64,000 bases of DNA. Source: Streptomyces halobius (GTDB lineage Bacteria > Actinomycetota > Actinomycetes > Streptomycetales > Streptomycetaceae). The DNA lies in assembly GCF_023277745.1 (NCBI RefSeq), contig NZ_CP086322.1, positions 7,192,001 through 7,256,000 on the forward strand, in the 5' to 3' direction. How positions within the stretch are numbered: the stretch's first letter is position 1; each line of letters begins with the position of its first letter. A model generated the notes under the pieces. That model was not told where the DNA came from, searched no databases, and saw only the letters and a list, made by a program, of their open reading frames with translations. Of the stretch, positions 17,291 through 26,948 are shown piece by piece. Made by a program: the position numbers and the translations under genes.

Positions 17291-18013
17291 ATGCCGAAGC
17301 TTGAACTCCTCCCCGCCGTGGACGTCCGGGACGGCCAGGCCGTCCGTCTGGTGCACGGCGAGTCCGGCTCCGAGACCTCCTACGGCGACCCGCTGCAGGC
17401 GGCGCTCGCCTGGCAGCATGCCGGCGCCGAGTGGCTGCATCTCGTCGACCTCGACGCGGCCTTCGGCACCGGAGACAACCGGGCGCGGATCGCCGAGGTC
17501 GCCCGCTCCATGGACATCAAGGTCGAGCTGTCCGGCGGTATCCGCGACGACGACTCGCTGGCCGCGGCGCTCGCCACCGGCTGCCGCCGCGTCAACCTCG
17601 GTACCGCCGCCCTGGAGACCCCCGAATGGGTCGCCAGGGTCATCGCCGAGCACGGCGACAAGATCGCGGTCGGTCTGGACGTCCGCGGCACCACGCTGCG
17701 CGGCCGCGGCTGGACCCGCGACGGCGGTGACCTCTACGCGACCCTGGAGCGCCTCAACTCCGAGGGCTGTGCCCGCTATGTCGTCACCGACATCAACAAG
17801 GACGGCACCCTCCAGGGCCCCAACCTGGAGCTGCTCAAGAACGTCTGCGCGGCCACCGACCGTCCGGTCGTCGCCTCCGGTGGTGTTTCGTCCCTTGACG
17901 ACCTCCGGGCGATCGCCACCCTGGTACCCGAGGGTGTCGAGGGCGCGATCGTGGGCAAGGCGCTCTACGCGAAGGCGTTCACCCTGGAAGAGGCGCTGGC
18001 GGCAGTGTCGTAA
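17291..18013 (+). CDS. priA: Bifunctional phosphoribosyl isomerase A (HisA/TrpF)
   Basis: A (beta-alpha)8 barrel, 240 aa, from ATG 17291. It opens [18 protein letters not shown] (general-base Asp11) and has [15 protein letters not shown] with the second catalytic Asp near 130. The [14 protein letters not shown] stretch is the PriA-type loop known from Streptomyces and Mycobacterium. The actinobacterial enzyme isomerises both ProFAR (His) and phosphoribosyl-anthranilate (Trp). No separate trpF is present in the his or trp genes of this window, which agrees with dual use. It starts 20 nt after the hisH stop. Confidence 0.95.
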   Translation: MPKLELLPAVDVRDGQAVRLVHGESGSETSYGDPLQAALAWQHAGAEWLHLVDLDAAFGTGDNRARIAEVARSMDIKVELSGGIRDDDSLAAALATGCRRVNLGTAALETPEWVARVIAEHGDKIAVGLDVRGTTLRGRGWTRDGGDLYATLERLNSEGCARYVVTDINKDGTLQGPNLELLKNVCAATDRPVVASGGVSSLDDLRAIATLVPEGVEGAIVGKALYAKAFTLEEALAAVS

Positions 18014-18035
18014 CGGTGTACCGAAAGGCGGCGTG

Positions 18036-18461
18036 ATGACCATCGAGCGCGTACGGACCGACAGTCACTGGGAAGCGGCCATCGGGCACGCACGCGCCGT
18101 GGCGGCCGGCGACCGGGTCCTGGTCGCCGGCACGATGCCACTGGTCGACGGCGTCCTGCAGGGTGAGGGCGACCCGTACGAGCAGACCATGGCCGCCTTC
18201 GGCAACGCGCTCGCGGCGCTCGAACCGTTCGGCCTCGGGGCCGACGCGGTCGTCCGTACGCGGGTGTACCTCACCCACCTGCGCGATGTGGACGCGGCCG
18301 CCCGCGCCCACAAGGAACTTTTCGACGCCGATCCGCCGGCCTCGACCCTGGTCGTGGTCTCCGGATTCGTCGATTCCCGCGTCCTGGTCGAAGTAGAACT
18401 GGAAGCCTTCAGGCAATCGGAAGGTTTCGGAGAACTGTCAGAGAGGCCCGAACAGACATGA
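18036..18461 (+). CDS. RidA family (YjgF/YER057c/UK114) protein
   Basis: A 141-residue RidA-like protein. It shows [29 protein letters not shown] and the closing [20 protein letters not shown]. RidA enzymes hydrolyse reactive enamine/imine products of PLP enzymes; here it lies between priA and hisF and overlaps hisF (ATGA), so it is made with the His enzymes. A link to hisC side products is an inference. ATG 18036 follows AAAGG. The typical RidA catalytic Arg is plausibly in [13 protein letters not shown]. Confidence 0.9.
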   Translation: MTIERVRTDSHWEAAIGHARAVAAGDRVLVAGTMPLVDGVLQGEGDPYEQTMAAFGNALAALEPFGLGADAVVRTRVYLTHLRDVDAAARAHKELFDADPPASTLVVVSGFVDSRVLVEVELEAFRQSEGFGELSERPEQT

Positions 18462-19222
18462 CCCTGGCGGTCCGAGTCATCCCTTGCCTGGACGTCGACA
18501 ACGGCCGGGTCGTCAAGGGCGTGAACTTCCAGAACCTGCGCGACGCGGGCGACCCCGTCGAGATGGCCAAGATCTACGGTGAGGAGGGCGCCGACGAGCT
18601 GACCTTCCTCGACATCACCGCCTCCTCAGGCAACCGCGAGACGACGTACGACGTGGTCCGCCGCACCGCCGAGCAGGTCTTCATCCCCCTCACGGTCGGT
18701 GGCGGCGTCCGTACCACGGAGGACGTCGACAAACTGCTGCGGGCCGGCGCGGACAAGGTCGGCGTCAACACCGCCGCCATCGCCCGCCCCGACCTGATCC
18801 GTGAGATCGCCGAACGCTTCGGCAGCCAGGTCCTGGTGCTGTCGGTCGACGCCCGGCGCACCGACGCGGGCACCCCGTCCGGCTTCGAGGTCACCACGCA
18901 CGGCGGCCGCCGCGGCACCGGCATCGACGCCGTCGAATGGGCGCACCGCGCCGCCGAGCTGGGCGCCGGCGAGATCCTGCTCAACTCCATGGACGCCGAC
19001 GGCACCAAGGACGGCTACGACATCGAGATGATCGAGGCCGTCCGCCGGAACGTCACCATCCCCGTCATCGCCTCCGGCGGGGCCGGCCGCCTGGCCGACT
19101 TCGCGCCCGCCGTGTCCGCCGGCGCCGACGCGGTCCTGGCCGCCTCCGTCTTCCACTTCGGTGACCTGCGCATCGGGCAGGTCAAGGGGGCGTTGCGGGA
19201 GGCGGGGCACCCGGTGCGCTGA
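18458..19222 (+). CDS. hisF: Imidazole glycerol phosphate synthase, cyclase subunit
   Basis: Uses ammonia from HisH to close the imidazole ring, yielding IGP and AICAR. 254 aa with normal barrel motifs: [19 protein letters not shown] (catalytic Asp11), [39 protein letters not shown] (catalytic Asp130 region) and [13 protein letters not shown]. The ATG overlaps the ridA stop. It is the last gene of this his block; a minus-strand operon converges from 19295. Confidence 0.98.
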   Translation: MTLAVRVIPCLDVDNGRVVKGVNFQNLRDAGDPVEMAKIYGEEGADELTFLDITASSGNRETTYDVVRRTAEQVFIPLTVGGGVRTTEDVDKLLRAGADKVGVNTAAIARPDLIREIAERFGSQVLVLSVDARRTDAGTPSGFEVTTHGGRRGTGIDAVEWAHRAAELGAGEILLNSMDADGTKDGYDIEMIEAVRRNVTIPVIASGGAGRLADFAPAVSAGADAVLAASVFHFGDLRIGQVKGALREAGHPVR

Positions 19223-19228
19223 CAAGGC

Positions 19229-19287
19229 GGATGCCGGACGGGTGGACACCGGACGGACGCCGGACGGGTGGATGCCGGACGGGCGGG
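19229..19287. repeat. Short imperfect tandem repeats (GCCGGACGGGTGG type)
   Basis: The 72-nt gap between hisF and sdhB is filled by four imperfect copies of a GCCGGACGG core spaced 11-16 bp apart (three as GATGCCGGACGGGTGG-like units). No clear hairpin terminator was found here, so end sites for the two convergent operons are not obvious. Confidence 0.55.
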
Positions 19288-19294
19288 GACCGGC

Positions 19295-20038
19295 TCAGCG
19301 GCCCTTGCGTGCCGCCCGGAGGAACTCGCGGTTCATCGTGGTGATGCTGAAGAGCGGGATGCCCTTGGGGCAGGCCGTCGCGCAGGCCCCGGTGTTGGTG
19401 CAGCCGCCGAAGCCCTCGGTGTCCATCCGCTCCACCATGTCCAGGACCCGGCTCTCGCGCTCCGGGGCGCCCTGGGGCAGGGAGTTGAGGTGGACGACCT
19501 TGGCGGAGGTGAAGAGCATCGCCGAGCCGTTGGGGCAGGCCGCCACACAGGCGCCGCAGCCGATGCACTCGGCGTGCTCGAAGGCGGTGTCGGCGGACGG
19601 TTTGGGGACGGCGGTGGCATGGGCCTCGGGGGCGGCGCCGGTCGGTGCGGTGATATAGCCGCCGGACTGGATGATCCGGTCGAAGGCGGACCGGTCGACG
19701 ACCAGGTCCTTGACCACCGGGAAGGCCGCGGCGCGCCAGGGCTCGATGTCGATGGTGGCGCCGTCCTGGAAGGACCGCATGTGCAGCTGGCAGGTGGTGG
19801 TCCGCTCCGGGCCGTGGGCGTCGCCGTTGATGACCAGACTGCAGGCGCCGCAGACGCCCTCACGGCAGTCGTGGTCGAAGGCCACCGGATCGTCACCGGC
19901 GAGGATCAGCTCCTCGTTGAGGGTGTCGAGCATCTCCAGGAACGACATGTCGGAGGAGATGTTGTCGACCTCGTAGGTGGTCATGGCGCCGGGGGCGCCG
20001 GGGTTCCGCTGGCGCCAGACGCGCAGGGTCAGCCTCAT
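19295..20038 (-). CDS. sdhB: Succinate dehydrogenase/fumarate reductase iron-sulfur subunit
   Basis: The electron-transfer subunit, 247 aa. It has the three cluster motifs in order: [2Fe-2S] with [15 protein letters not shown], [4Fe-4S] [14 protein letters not shown] and [3Fe-4S] region [16 protein letters not shown]. It starts at ATG 20038, which overlaps the sdhA stop (ATGA); a downstream ATG (MTTYEVD) is a weaker option. It is the last gene of the sdhC-A-B operon and passes electrons from the flavoprotein towards quinone. Confidence 0.95.
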   Translation of the reverse strand: MRLTLRVWRQRNPGAPGAMTTYEVDNISSDMSFLEMLDTLNEELILAGDDPVAFDHDCREGVCGACSLVINGDAHGPERTTTCQLHMRSFQDGATIDIEPWRAAAFPVVKDLVVDRSAFDRIIQSGGYITAPTGAAPEAHATAVPKPSADTAFEHAECIGCGACVAACPNGSAMLFTSAKVVHLNSLPQGAPERESRVLDMVERMDTEGFGGCTNTGACATACPKGIPLFSITTMNREFLRAARKGR

Positions 20039-21981
20039 GCGTAGCTCCGCTGAGTGGGGTGGACGTACTCGAAGAGAAGGTCTTCTTTGTGGAGGGCGGG
20101 GGCCTCGCCGGTTCCCTTGAACTCCCATGCCGCGGCGTAGGAGAACTCCTCGTCGCGGCGGGCGGCCTCGCCGTCCGGGGTCTGGGACTCCTCGCGGAAA
20201 TGGCCGCCGCAGGATTCGGTGCGGTGCAGGGCGTCGAGGCACATCAGCTCGGCGAGCTCCAGGTAGTCGACGAGGCGATTGGCCTTCTCCAGCGACTGGT
20301 TGAATTCTTCGCCGGTACCCGGGACTTTGATACGCCGCCAGAATTCCTCGCGGATCTGCGGAATCCGGTCGAGAGCCTTGCGCAGCCCCTCCTCGGTGCG
20401 GGCCATTCCGCAGTATTCCCACATGAGTTCACCGATCTCCCGGTGAAAGGAGTCGGGCGTACGGTCACCGTCGACGGCCAGCAGCCGGGCCAGCCGTTCC
20501 TCGGTCTCCCGCATCGCCGCGACAGCCGCCGGATGTCCGGCGTCGACGTCCTCGTGCTGCGGATGGCGGGCGAGATAGTCATTGATGGTCGAGGGAAGGA
20601 CGAAGTAGCCGTCGGCCAGGCCCTGCATCAGCGCCGACGCCCCGAGCCGGTTGGCGCCGTGGTCGGAGAAATTGGCCTCGCCGATCGCGAACAGCCCCGG
20701 GACCGTGGTCTGCAGGTCGTAGTCGACCCAGAGCCCGCCCATGGTGTAGTGCACGGCGGGATAGATCCGCATCGGCACCTCGTACGGATTCTCCGCGGTG
20801 ATCCGCTCGTACATGTCGAAGAGGTTGCCGTATTTCTCCTCGACCTTGTCCTTGCCCATGCGGGCGATGGCGTCCGCGAAGTCCAGGTAGACGCCCTGGC
20901 CGCCGGGCCCGACACCGCGTCCCTCGTCGCAGACGTTCTTCGCCGCCCGGGAGGCGATATCGCGCGGTACGAGATTCCCGAACGCCGGGTAGATCCGCTC
21001 CAGGTAGTAGTCGCGCTCGTCCTCGGGGATATCCGTAGGCGAACGGGTGTCGCCTTGCGCCTTCGGTACCCAGATACGCCCGTCGTTGCGCAGCGATTCA
21101 CTCATCAGCGTCAGCTTGGACTGGTGGTCACCGGTCCGCGGAATACACGTGGGATGGATCTGGGTGAAGCAGGGATTGGCGAAATAGGCGCCCCGCCGGT
21201 GCGCCCGCCAGACCGCGGTCGCGTTCGAGTTCATGGCGTTGGTCGACAGATGGAAGACATTGCCGTAGCCGCCGCTCGCCAGGACGACGGCGTCCGCGAA
21301 ATAGTTGTCGATCCGCCCGGTTACCAGGTCACGGGCGACGATGCCGCGCGCCCGCCCGTCCACCACGATCACATCCAGCATCTCGGTCCGGGCATGCAGG
21401 TTCACCGCCCCGCCCGCGATCTGCCGGGAAAGCGCCTGATATGCCCCGAGCAACAGCTGCTGCCCGGTCTGCCCGCGTGCGTAGAACGTCCGGGACACCT
21501 GGACACCACCGAACGACCGGGTGTCGAGCAGCCCGCCGTACTCCCGCGCGAACGGCACTCCCTGCGCCACGCACTGGTCGATGATCTCCACCGATATCTG
21601 CGCCAGCCGGTGCACATTCGACTCCCGCGCACGGAAGTCACCGCCCTTGACGGTGTCGTAGAACAACCGGTGGATGGAATCCCCGTCATTCCGGTAGTTC
21701 TTCGCCGCGTTGATACCGCCCTGGGCCGCGATGGAATGCGCCCGCCGCGGCGAGTCCTGATAGCAGAACTGCTCGACGTGATAACCCTGTTCGGCGAGTG
21801 TGGCCCCCGCCGCACCGCCCGCGAGGCCGGTGCCGACGACGATGACGGTGTGCTTGCGCCGGTTGGCCGGATTGACCAGCTTCGCTTCGAAGCGGCGGGT
21901 GTCCCAGCGCTCGGCGATCGGGCCCTGGGGCGCTTTCGTATCGGCGACCGGAGTGCCGGTCGTGTAGTCGGTGTAGGTCAC
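20035..21981 (-). CDS. sdhA: Succinate dehydrogenase/fumarate reductase flavoprotein subunit
   Basis: 648 aa with a GTG start 1 nt after the sdhC stop. The FAD dinucleotide motif is [33 protein letters not shown] contains the His that carries covalent FAD. It has [22 protein letters not shown], the substrate loop [11 protein letters not shown], and the capping-domain motif [12 protein letters not shown]. The long form, over 600 aa with a single membrane subunit, is of the B. subtilis/epsilonproteobacterial type. Membrane-associated on the cytoplasmic side. Confidence 0.96.
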   Translation of the reverse strand: MTYTDYTTGTPVADTKAPQGPIAERWDTRRFEAKLVNPANRRKHTVIVVGTGLAGGAAGATLAEQGYHVEQFCYQDSPRRAHSIAAQGGINAAKNYRNDGDSIHRLFYDTVKGGDFRARESNVHRLAQISVEIIDQCVAQGVPFAREYGGLLDTRSFGGVQVSRTFYARGQTGQQLLLGAYQALSRQIAGGAVNLHARTEMLDVIVVDGRARGIVARDLVTGRIDNYFADAVVLASGGYGNVFHLSTNAMNSNATAVWRAHRRGAYFANPCFTQIHPTCIPRTGDHQSKLTLMSESLRNDGRIWVPKAQGDTRSPTDIPEDERDYYLERIYPAFGNLVPRDIASRAAKNVCDEGRGVGPGGQGVYLDFADAIARMGKDKVEEKYGNLFDMYERITAENPYEVPMRIYPAVHYTMGGLWVDYDLQTTVPGLFAIGEANFSDHGANRLGASALMQGLADGYFVLPSTINDYLARHPQHEDVDAGHPAAVAAMRETEERLARLLAVDGDRTPDSFHREIGELMWEYCGMARTEEGLRKALDRIPQIREEFWRRIKVPGTGEEFNQSLEKANRLVDYLELAELMCLDALHRTESCGGHFREESQTPDGEAARRDEEFSYAAAWEFKGTGEAPALHKEDLLFEYVHPTQRSYA

Positions 21982-21982
21982 G

Positions 21983-22687
21983 TCAGCTCACCAATCCGGT
22001 CATGACGGCGACGGGTACGGAGACGAAGCCCACCGTCAGCAGCAGTGCGAGGGCAGTGGCGGTGGTCTTGAGAACGCGGTCGCGGCCGGGCCGGTTGGTG
22101 CCCAGGGTCTGCGCCGCACTCCAGAATCCATGCCGGATATGCAGCCCGAGAGCGAGCATCGCGACGATGTAGATGACATCGCCGTACCAGGTGGAGAAGG
22201 TCGCGACGACATTCGCGTACGGGTGGCCGGACGCGGCGCGCGGATTCACCGTCAGCGTCGTGAGATCCAGAATGTGCCAGACGATGAACAGGCCGAGGAT
22301 GACACCGCCCCAGCGCATCGTACGAGTGGCGTACGACGCCCCTGCCTTCTTGCGGGAATACTGCGTGGGCCGGGCGGCGATATCCCGGCGGCTCAGCTGA
22401 TACGCGGCCACCGCATGCGTCACGACAGCGGCGACGAGCACCACCCGGGCGATCCACAGAAACCACTCATGGTGCAGAAAAGGCTCGCCGATCGTCCGCA
22501 GCCACTCCGCATAGCCGTCGAATTCCCCGGCCCCGAAGAAGATCTTGAGATTGCCCAGCATATGGACGACCAGATACAGCAGCATCACCACGCCGCTGAC
22601 GGCCATCGCCGTCTTCTTGCCGACGGTCGAGCCCCACAGCAGGCCCGCGAAGGACGGCCGTCGATCCGTCCGAGTGTCCAGTGCCAT
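21983..22687 (-). CDS. sdhC: Succinate dehydrogenase cytochrome b subunit
   Basis: A 234-residue membrane anchor with five predicted helices and no separate SdhD, as in diheme cytochrome b558-type complexes. Candidate heme-ligand histidines lie in helices at [32 protein letters not shown] and [12 protein letters not shown] 22687 has no good ribosome site; the minus-strand TAACGT (22696-22701) 8 nt upstream, with TTGGAC (22721-22726) 19 nt further, makes a leaderless promoter likely. First gene of the operon, divergent from a LysR gene. Confidence 0.93.
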   Translation of the reverse strand: MALDTRTDRRPSFAGLLWGSTVGKKTAMAVSGVVMLLYLVVHMLGNLKIFFGAGEFDGYAEWLRTIGEPFLHHEWFLWIARVVLVAAVVTHAVAAYQLSRRDIAARPTQYSRKKAGASYATRTMRWGGVILGLFIVWHILDLTTLTVNPRAASGHPYANVVATFSTWYGDVIYIVAMLALGLHIRHGFWSAAQTLGTNRPGRDRVLKTTATALALLLTVGFVSVPVAVMTGLVS

Positions 22688-22747
22688 GAGTCCTGACGTT
22701 AGGGGCCGGCGGCCCGATCAGTCCAAGACATGCTCCGGCTCATCTCC

Positions 22748-22762
22748 ATAGGCGCTGGCTAT
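22748..22762. promoter_or_regulatory. LysR-type T-N11-A operator between sdhC and lysR
   Basis: ATAG-GCGCTGG-CTAT is a 15-bp interrupted palindrome with the T-N11-A spacing of LysR sites (T22749, A22761). It overlaps the lysR -10 (TATCGT, 22760-22765) and sits 22 bp beyond the sdhC -35, the usual place for combined autorepression and activation. Confidence 0.65.
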
Positions 22763-22773
22763 CGTCGCCTAAG

Positions 22774-23715
22774 ATGCGGTCCATGCAGCTGCAGCAGCTC
22801 CGCTACTTCACCGCGGTGGCGGACACCCGTCACTTCACCCGCGCCGCCGAACGCGAGCATGTCGCCCAGCCCTCGCTCTCCCAGCAAATCCGCTCCCTGG
22901 AAGGGGAGTTGGGGGCCGAACTGTTCCACCGCGCCCGCGGCCACATCACCCTCACCGACGCCGGCGAGACCCTCCTCCCGCTGGCCCGCCGCATCCTCGC
23001 CGACACCGAGACCGCGCGCCGCGAGGTCCAGGAGGTCGCCCAGCTGCGCCGCGGCCGGCTCCGTCTCGGCGCCCCGCCCAGCCTCTGCGCCAGCCTCGTC
23101 CCCGACGTCCTGAGCACCTTCCACACCGCCTACCCGGGCGTCGACCTGATCGTCACCGAGGACGGCTCACAGGACCTGGTCCGCGCCCTGGCCGACGGCG
23201 CACTCGACCTGGCCCTGATCATCACCCCGCTCCCCGGCCAGGCCCCCGCTCTGGCCACCTCCGCTCTGCTGCGCGAGGAACTCGTGGTGGTCTCCGCTCC
23301 CGACCGCCCCGCCCCGGCGGGCCGCCGGACCCGCATCCGTGTCGAGGATCTGCGAGGCCGCCCGCTGGCCATGTTCCGGCGCGGCTACGACCTGCGGGAA
23401 TTCACCACCGCGGTATGCCGCGCGGCGGGCTTCGACCCCACCTTCACCGTGGAGGGCGGCGAAATGGACGCCGTCCTCGGCTTCGTCCGCGCGGGCCTGG
23501 GCATCGCCGTGGTCCCCAGCATGGTCGCCGAACGCTCCGGACTGCGTGTCACCCGCTTCTCGACCCCCGGCATGCACCGGGTCATCTCGGTGGCCCACCG
23601 TGGCGATGTCTCCCCGCCCCGGGCGGCCAGGGAACTGGAGCGCATCCTGATGGAACATCCGGGGGTGGGGTGTCCTGACGGGGGAGCGGCCGGGCTGAGC
23701 TGGGGTGGGGCTTAG
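22774..23715 (+). CDS. LysR family transcriptional regulator
   Basis: 313 aa. The N-terminal winged helix-turn-helix is textbook: LQQLRYFTAVADTRHFTRAA, then VAQPSLSQQIRSLEGELGAELF and the wing TLTDAGETLLP. The C-terminal two-lobed effector domain starts about residue 95 (RLRLGAPPSLCASLVPDVL). ATG 22774 lies 8 nt after TATCGT, suggesting a leaderless start; ATG 22783 is an alternative. It is divergent from sdhC and shares a T-N11-A palindrome with it, so it probably controls the sdh operon and itself. The effector is unknown. Confidence 0.92.
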   Translation: MRSMQLQQLRYFTAVADTRHFTRAAEREHVAQPSLSQQIRSLEGELGAELFHRARGHITLTDAGETLLPLARRILADTETARREVQEVAQLRRGRLRLGAPPSLCASLVPDVLSTFHTAYPGVDLIVTEDGSQDLVRALADGALDLALIITPLPGQAPALATSALLREELVVVSAPDRPAPAGRRTRIRVEDLRGRPLAMFRRGYDLREFTTAVCRAAGFDPTFTVEGGEMDAVLGFVRAGLGIAVVPSMVAERSGLRVTRFSTPGMHRVISVAHRGDVSPPRAARELERILMEHPGVGCPDGGAAGLSWGGA

Positions 23716-23724
23716 GGGTGGCGA

Positions 23725-23759
23725 CCCTTAAGGGGTATGCGAACAGAACCCTTAAGGGG
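23725..23759. repeat. Two CCCTTAAGGGG palindromes 24 bp apart
   Basis: Identical CCCTTAAGGGG palindromes at 23725-23735 and 23749-23759, just after the lysR stop. They are AT-centred islands in GC-rich DNA. They could form alternative hairpins ending the lysR transcript, or be a protein site for the gene at 23936. A related CCTTAGGGG palindrome cluster lies at 59838-59882. Confidence 0.6.
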
Positions 23760-23935
23760 CGAATGGGCCCCCTGCGGGGCCGCAACGCGGGGGCGCGATG
23801 CGGTATTCCCGCGGCGGAGGTCAGGGGCGAAGTTTCCGCGACGGAGGCCGGCAGCGGTCTGGGCGGAGTTTCTGACTCGCCCGCCCGGGGCGCGGCGTTG
23901 TGGCGGGTGCCGTACCCCGGTCGTAGGCTGGCCGT

Positions 23936-24568
23936 ATGTCGACCCATGCGAAGCGTGAACGGCTGCTACTCGCCGATCTGTTGGAGAGCGCCGGACCGGA
24001 CGCGCCGACGCTGTGCGAGAACTGGACGACGCGGCAGCTGGCCGCGCATGTGGTGGTGCGCGAACGGCGGGCGGACGCGTCCGGCGGGCTCCTCGTCAAG
24101 GCGCTGGCGCCCCGGCTGGAGCGGGTGCAGGCGGAGTTCGAGACCAAGCCGTACGAGGAACTGATCCAGCTGATCAGGACCGGCCCGCCCCGGATGTCGC
24201 CGTTCGCCTTGAAACAGATCGACGAGGCGTCCAACACCGTGGAGTTCTATGTCCACGCCGAGGATGTGCGGCGGGCGCGGCCCGGCTGGACGCCCCGCGA
24301 ACTCGATCCCGTCTTCTCCAACGCGCTGTGGACGAGGACCGAGCGGATGGCCCGGGTGCTGGGACGCGGTTCGCCGGTGGGCCTGGTGCTGCGGCGGCCG
24401 GACGGCCAGACGGCGGTGGCCCATCGCGGCACTCCGGTGGTCACGGTGACCGGGGAACCGGGGGAGCTGACCATGTTCGCGTTCGGCCGGCAGGCCGTGG
24501 CCGATGTGGAGCTGGACGGCGACAAGGAGGCGATCGCCAAGCTGAGCGAGGCGAAGCTGGGGCTGTGA
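23936..24568 (+). CDS. TIGR03085 family (mycothiol-dependent/DinB-like) protein
   Basis: A 210-residue member of the actinobacterial TIGR03085 family, related to mycothiol-dependent maleylpyruvate isomerases and DinB four-helix bundles. It opens [20 protein letters not shown] and has [19 protein letters not shown], whose conserved His is a likely metal ligand, and [17 protein letters not shown], with a second His. No reaction is known for this subgroup. ATG 23936 lies 6 nt after TAGGCT (23924-23929), a leaderless pattern. Single-gene unit before the hisI region. Confidence 0.85.
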   Translation: MSTHAKRERLLLADLLESAGPDAPTLCENWTTRQLAAHVVVRERRADASGGLLVKALAPRLERVQAEFETKPYEELIQLIRTGPPRMSPFALKQIDEASNTVEFYVHAEDVRRARPGWTPRELDPVFSNALWTRTERMARVLGRGSPVGLVLRRPDGQTAVAHRGTPVVTVTGEPGELTMFAFGRQAVADVELDGDKEAIAKLSEAKLGL

Positions 24569-24678
24569 CGCGCCCGGCCCCACCCGGCTCCGGCCGTACC
24601 GCTCAGGTCCCACCGGGCTCCGCCCCCACCGGGCCCGGCCGTACCGCGCAGCCGCCCACCACCGCACAGCACCCCACC

Positions 24679-24807
24679 TCACCCCCGCGGCAGCAACACC
24701 ACGCCCACCCCGACCGCCGCCAGAAACACCACCACCAGCACAACCACCGCGACCCTCCCGGCCCGGTCCGGATCCGGCGGCGGAACGGGCGGCGGCTGCT
24801 GGTACAT
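24679..24807 (-). CDS. Small single-helix membrane protein
   Basis: A 42-residue ORF starting [17 protein letters not shown], followed by one hydrophobic helix ([20 protein letters not shown]) and a basic end LPRG. There is no ribosome site, but a minus-strand CATCCT lies 6 nt before ATG 24807, compatible with a leaderless start. Divergent from hisI with only 33 bp between starts. The proline-rich tail plus one helix is a common layout for small Streptomyces membrane proteins. Unknown function; could be a chance ORF in GC-rich DNA. Confidence 0.5.
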   Translation of the reverse strand: MYQQPPPVPPPDPDRAGRVAVVVLVVVFLAAVGVGVVLLPRG

Positions 24808-24840
24808 GCCAGCAGGATGCCGCACGGCACAATGGACACC

Positions 24841-25287
24841 ATGAGCAGCCGCGCCACCACCATGCTGGACCCCACCATCGCCGCCCGCCTCAAGCGCGGT
24901 CCCGACGGCCTGGTCCCGGCCATCGCCCAGCAGTACGACACCGGCGAGGTCCTGATGCTCGGCTGGATGGACGACGAGGCGCTGCACCGCACGCTCACCA
25001 CCGGCCGCTGCACCTACTGGTCCCGCAGCCGCCAGGAGTACTGGGTCAAGGGCGACACCTCGGGCCACGTCCAGCACGTCAAGTCCGTGGCCCTGGACTG
25101 CGACGCCGACACCCTCCTCGTCAAGGTCGACCAGGTCGGCGCCGCCTGCCACACCGGCGCCCGCACCTGCTTCGACGCGGACGTGCTGACCACCGCCCCG
25201 GCCCCCGGCCCCACACCCCCCACCACCTCGGGCCCGACTCCCCCCACCGCCTCAGGCACCTCTTCGCCCGCCACCTCACCCCAGTAG
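24841..25287 (+). CDS. hisI: Phosphoribosyl-AMP cyclohydrolase
   Basis: Opens the purine ring of PR-AMP (step 3 of His synthesis). It is monofunctional, with no HisE domain. Signatures are [36 protein letters not shown] and the metal site [14 protein letters not shown] with CHTGARTCF. The 148 aa include a Pro/Thr/Ser-rich C-terminal tail of about 35 residues absent from the minimal enzyme. ATG 24841 follows CACAAT (24828-24833) by 7 nt: a leaderless start. trpE begins 11 bp after its stop. Confidence 0.95.
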   Translation: MSSRATTMLDPTIAARLKRGPDGLVPAIAQQYDTGEVLMLGWMDDEALHRTLTTGRCTYWSRSRQEYWVKGDTSGHVQHVKSVALDCDADTLLVKVDQVGAACHTGARTCFDADVLTTAPAPGPTPPTTSGPTPPTASGTSSPATSPQ

Positions 25288-25298
25288 GCTCCGCTGCC

Positions 25299-26834
25299 AT
25301 GACCACGGGAACCACCGGCACCGCCACTCCGGACCTCGACACCTTCCGTACGCTCGCCAAGGACCGGCGGGTCATCCCCGTCACCCGCCGCCTCCTCGCG
25401 GACGGCGACACCCCGGTCGGGCTGTACCGAAAACTCGCGGCCGAACGCCCCGGCACCTTCCTCCTGGAATCCGCCGAGAACGGCCGTACGTGGTCGCGCT
25501 ACTCCTTCATCGGCGTCCGCTGCGCCGCGACGCTGACCACCCGCGACGGCCAGGCGCACTGGCTCGGCACCCCGCCCGTCGGCGTGCCCACCAGCGGCGA
25601 CCCGCTCGCCGCCCTGCGCGCCACCGTCGAGGCGCTGCACACGCCCCGGGACCTCATCGAGGACGCCGGGCTGCCGCCGTTCACCGGCGGCCTGGTCGGC
25701 TACCTCGGCTATGACATCGTGCGCCGGCTGGAGAAGATCGGCGAGCTGACCACCGACGACCTCCGGCTGCCCGAGCTGACCATGCTGCTCACCTCCGACC
25801 TGGCGGTCCTCGACCACTGGAGCGGCACCGTCCTGCTGATCGCCAACGCGATCAACCACAACGACCTCGACACCGGCATCGACGAGGCGTACGCGGACGC
25901 GGTGGCCCGGCTGGACACCATGGCCGACGACCTGGCCCGGCCCTCGGCGGCCAGCGCCGCGGCCCTGCCGCCGTCCGCCGTGCCCCCGTACACCGCGAAG
26001 TGGGGCGGCGAGGACTTCCAGGCGGTCGTCGAGGACGTCAAGGAGCGCATCCGGGCCGGGGAGGCGTTCCAGGTGGTGCCCTCCCAGCGCTTCGAAACCC
26101 CGTGCACGGCAAGCGCGTTGGACGTCTACCGGGTGCTGCGGGCCACCAACCCCAGCCCGTACATGTACCTCTTCCGGTTCGACGGCGGCGAGGACACCAC
26201 CTTCGACGTCGTCGGCTCCAGCCCCGAGGCGCTGGTCAAGGTCGAGAACGGCCGGGCGATGGTGCACCCCATCGCCGGCACCCGCCCGCGCGGCGCCACC
26301 GTCCAGGAGGACCAGGCGCTGGCGGACGAGCTGATGGCCGATCCCAAGGAGCGCGCCGAGCATCTGATGCTGGTCGACCTGGGCCGCAACGACCTGGGCC
26401 GGGTCTGCGAGCCGGGCAGCGTCGAGGTCGTCGACTTCATGTCGGTGGAGCGCTACAGCCATGTCATGCACATCGTGTCGACGGTCACCGGGCAGGTCGC
26501 CGAGGGCCGTACCGCCTTCGACGTGCTGACCGCCTGCTTCCCCGCGGGCACCCTCTCCGGCGCGCCCAAACCGCGCGCCCTGCAGATCATCGAGGAGCTG
26601 GAGCCGACCCGGCGCGGCCTGTACGGCGGCTGCGTCGGCTATCTCGACTTCGCCGGCGACTCCGACACCGCCATCGCCATCCGCACCGCCCTGCTGCGGG
26701 ACGGTACCGCCTACGTCCAGGCGGGCGCCGGCATCGTCGCCGACTCCGACCCGGTCGCCGAGGACACCGAGTGCCGCAACAAGGCGGCCGCCGTGCTGCG
26801 CGCCGTGCACACGGCCAACCACCTGGGGAAGTAG
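25299..26834 (+). CDS. trpE: Anthranilate synthase component I
   Basis: Converts chorismate and ammonia to anthranilate; the glutaminase TrpG is not fused and not in the window. 511 aa with [18 protein letters not shown] (the feedback LLES motif), the [12 protein letters not shown] and SPSPYMYL-like NPSPYMYLF stretches, [22 protein letters not shown] and [17 protein letters not shown] 25299 has TAGGCT (25285-25290) 8 nt upstream, so it can be transcribed leaderless independently of hisI. No Trp-rich leader peptide or attenuator precedes it. Confidence 0.97.
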   Translation: MTTGTTGTATPDLDTFRTLAKDRRVIPVTRRLLADGDTPVGLYRKLAAERPGTFLLESAENGRTWSRYSFIGVRCAATLTTRDGQAHWLGTPPVGVPTSGDPLAALRATVEALHTPRDLIEDAGLPPFTGGLVGYLGYDIVRRLEKIGELTTDDLRLPELTMLLTSDLAVLDHWSGTVLLIANAINHNDLDTGIDEAYADAVARLDTMADDLARPSAASAAALPPSAVPPYTAKWGGEDFQAVVEDVKERIRAGEAFQVVPSQRFETPCTASALDVYRVLRATNPSPYMYLFRFDGGEDTTFDVVGSSPEALVKVENGRAMVHPIAGTRPRGATVQEDQALADELMADPKERAEHLMLVDLGRNDLGRVCEPGSVEVVDFMSVERYSHVMHIVSTVTGQVAEGRTAFDVLTACFPAGTLSGAPKPRALQIIEELEPTRRGLYGGCVGYLDFAGDSDTAIAIRTALLRDGTAYVQAGAGIVADSDPVAEDTECRNKAAAVLRAVHTANHLGK

Positions 26835-26948
26835 CCCACCGCCGGTGGTCCACCGGGCGGGACCACCAACGGCTCCTGCCCCGGTCCACCCCGTCGCGGG
26901 GTACCCCGCGCGCCGTGGCCCGTCGACCGGTACGCGATAGTGGTACGC

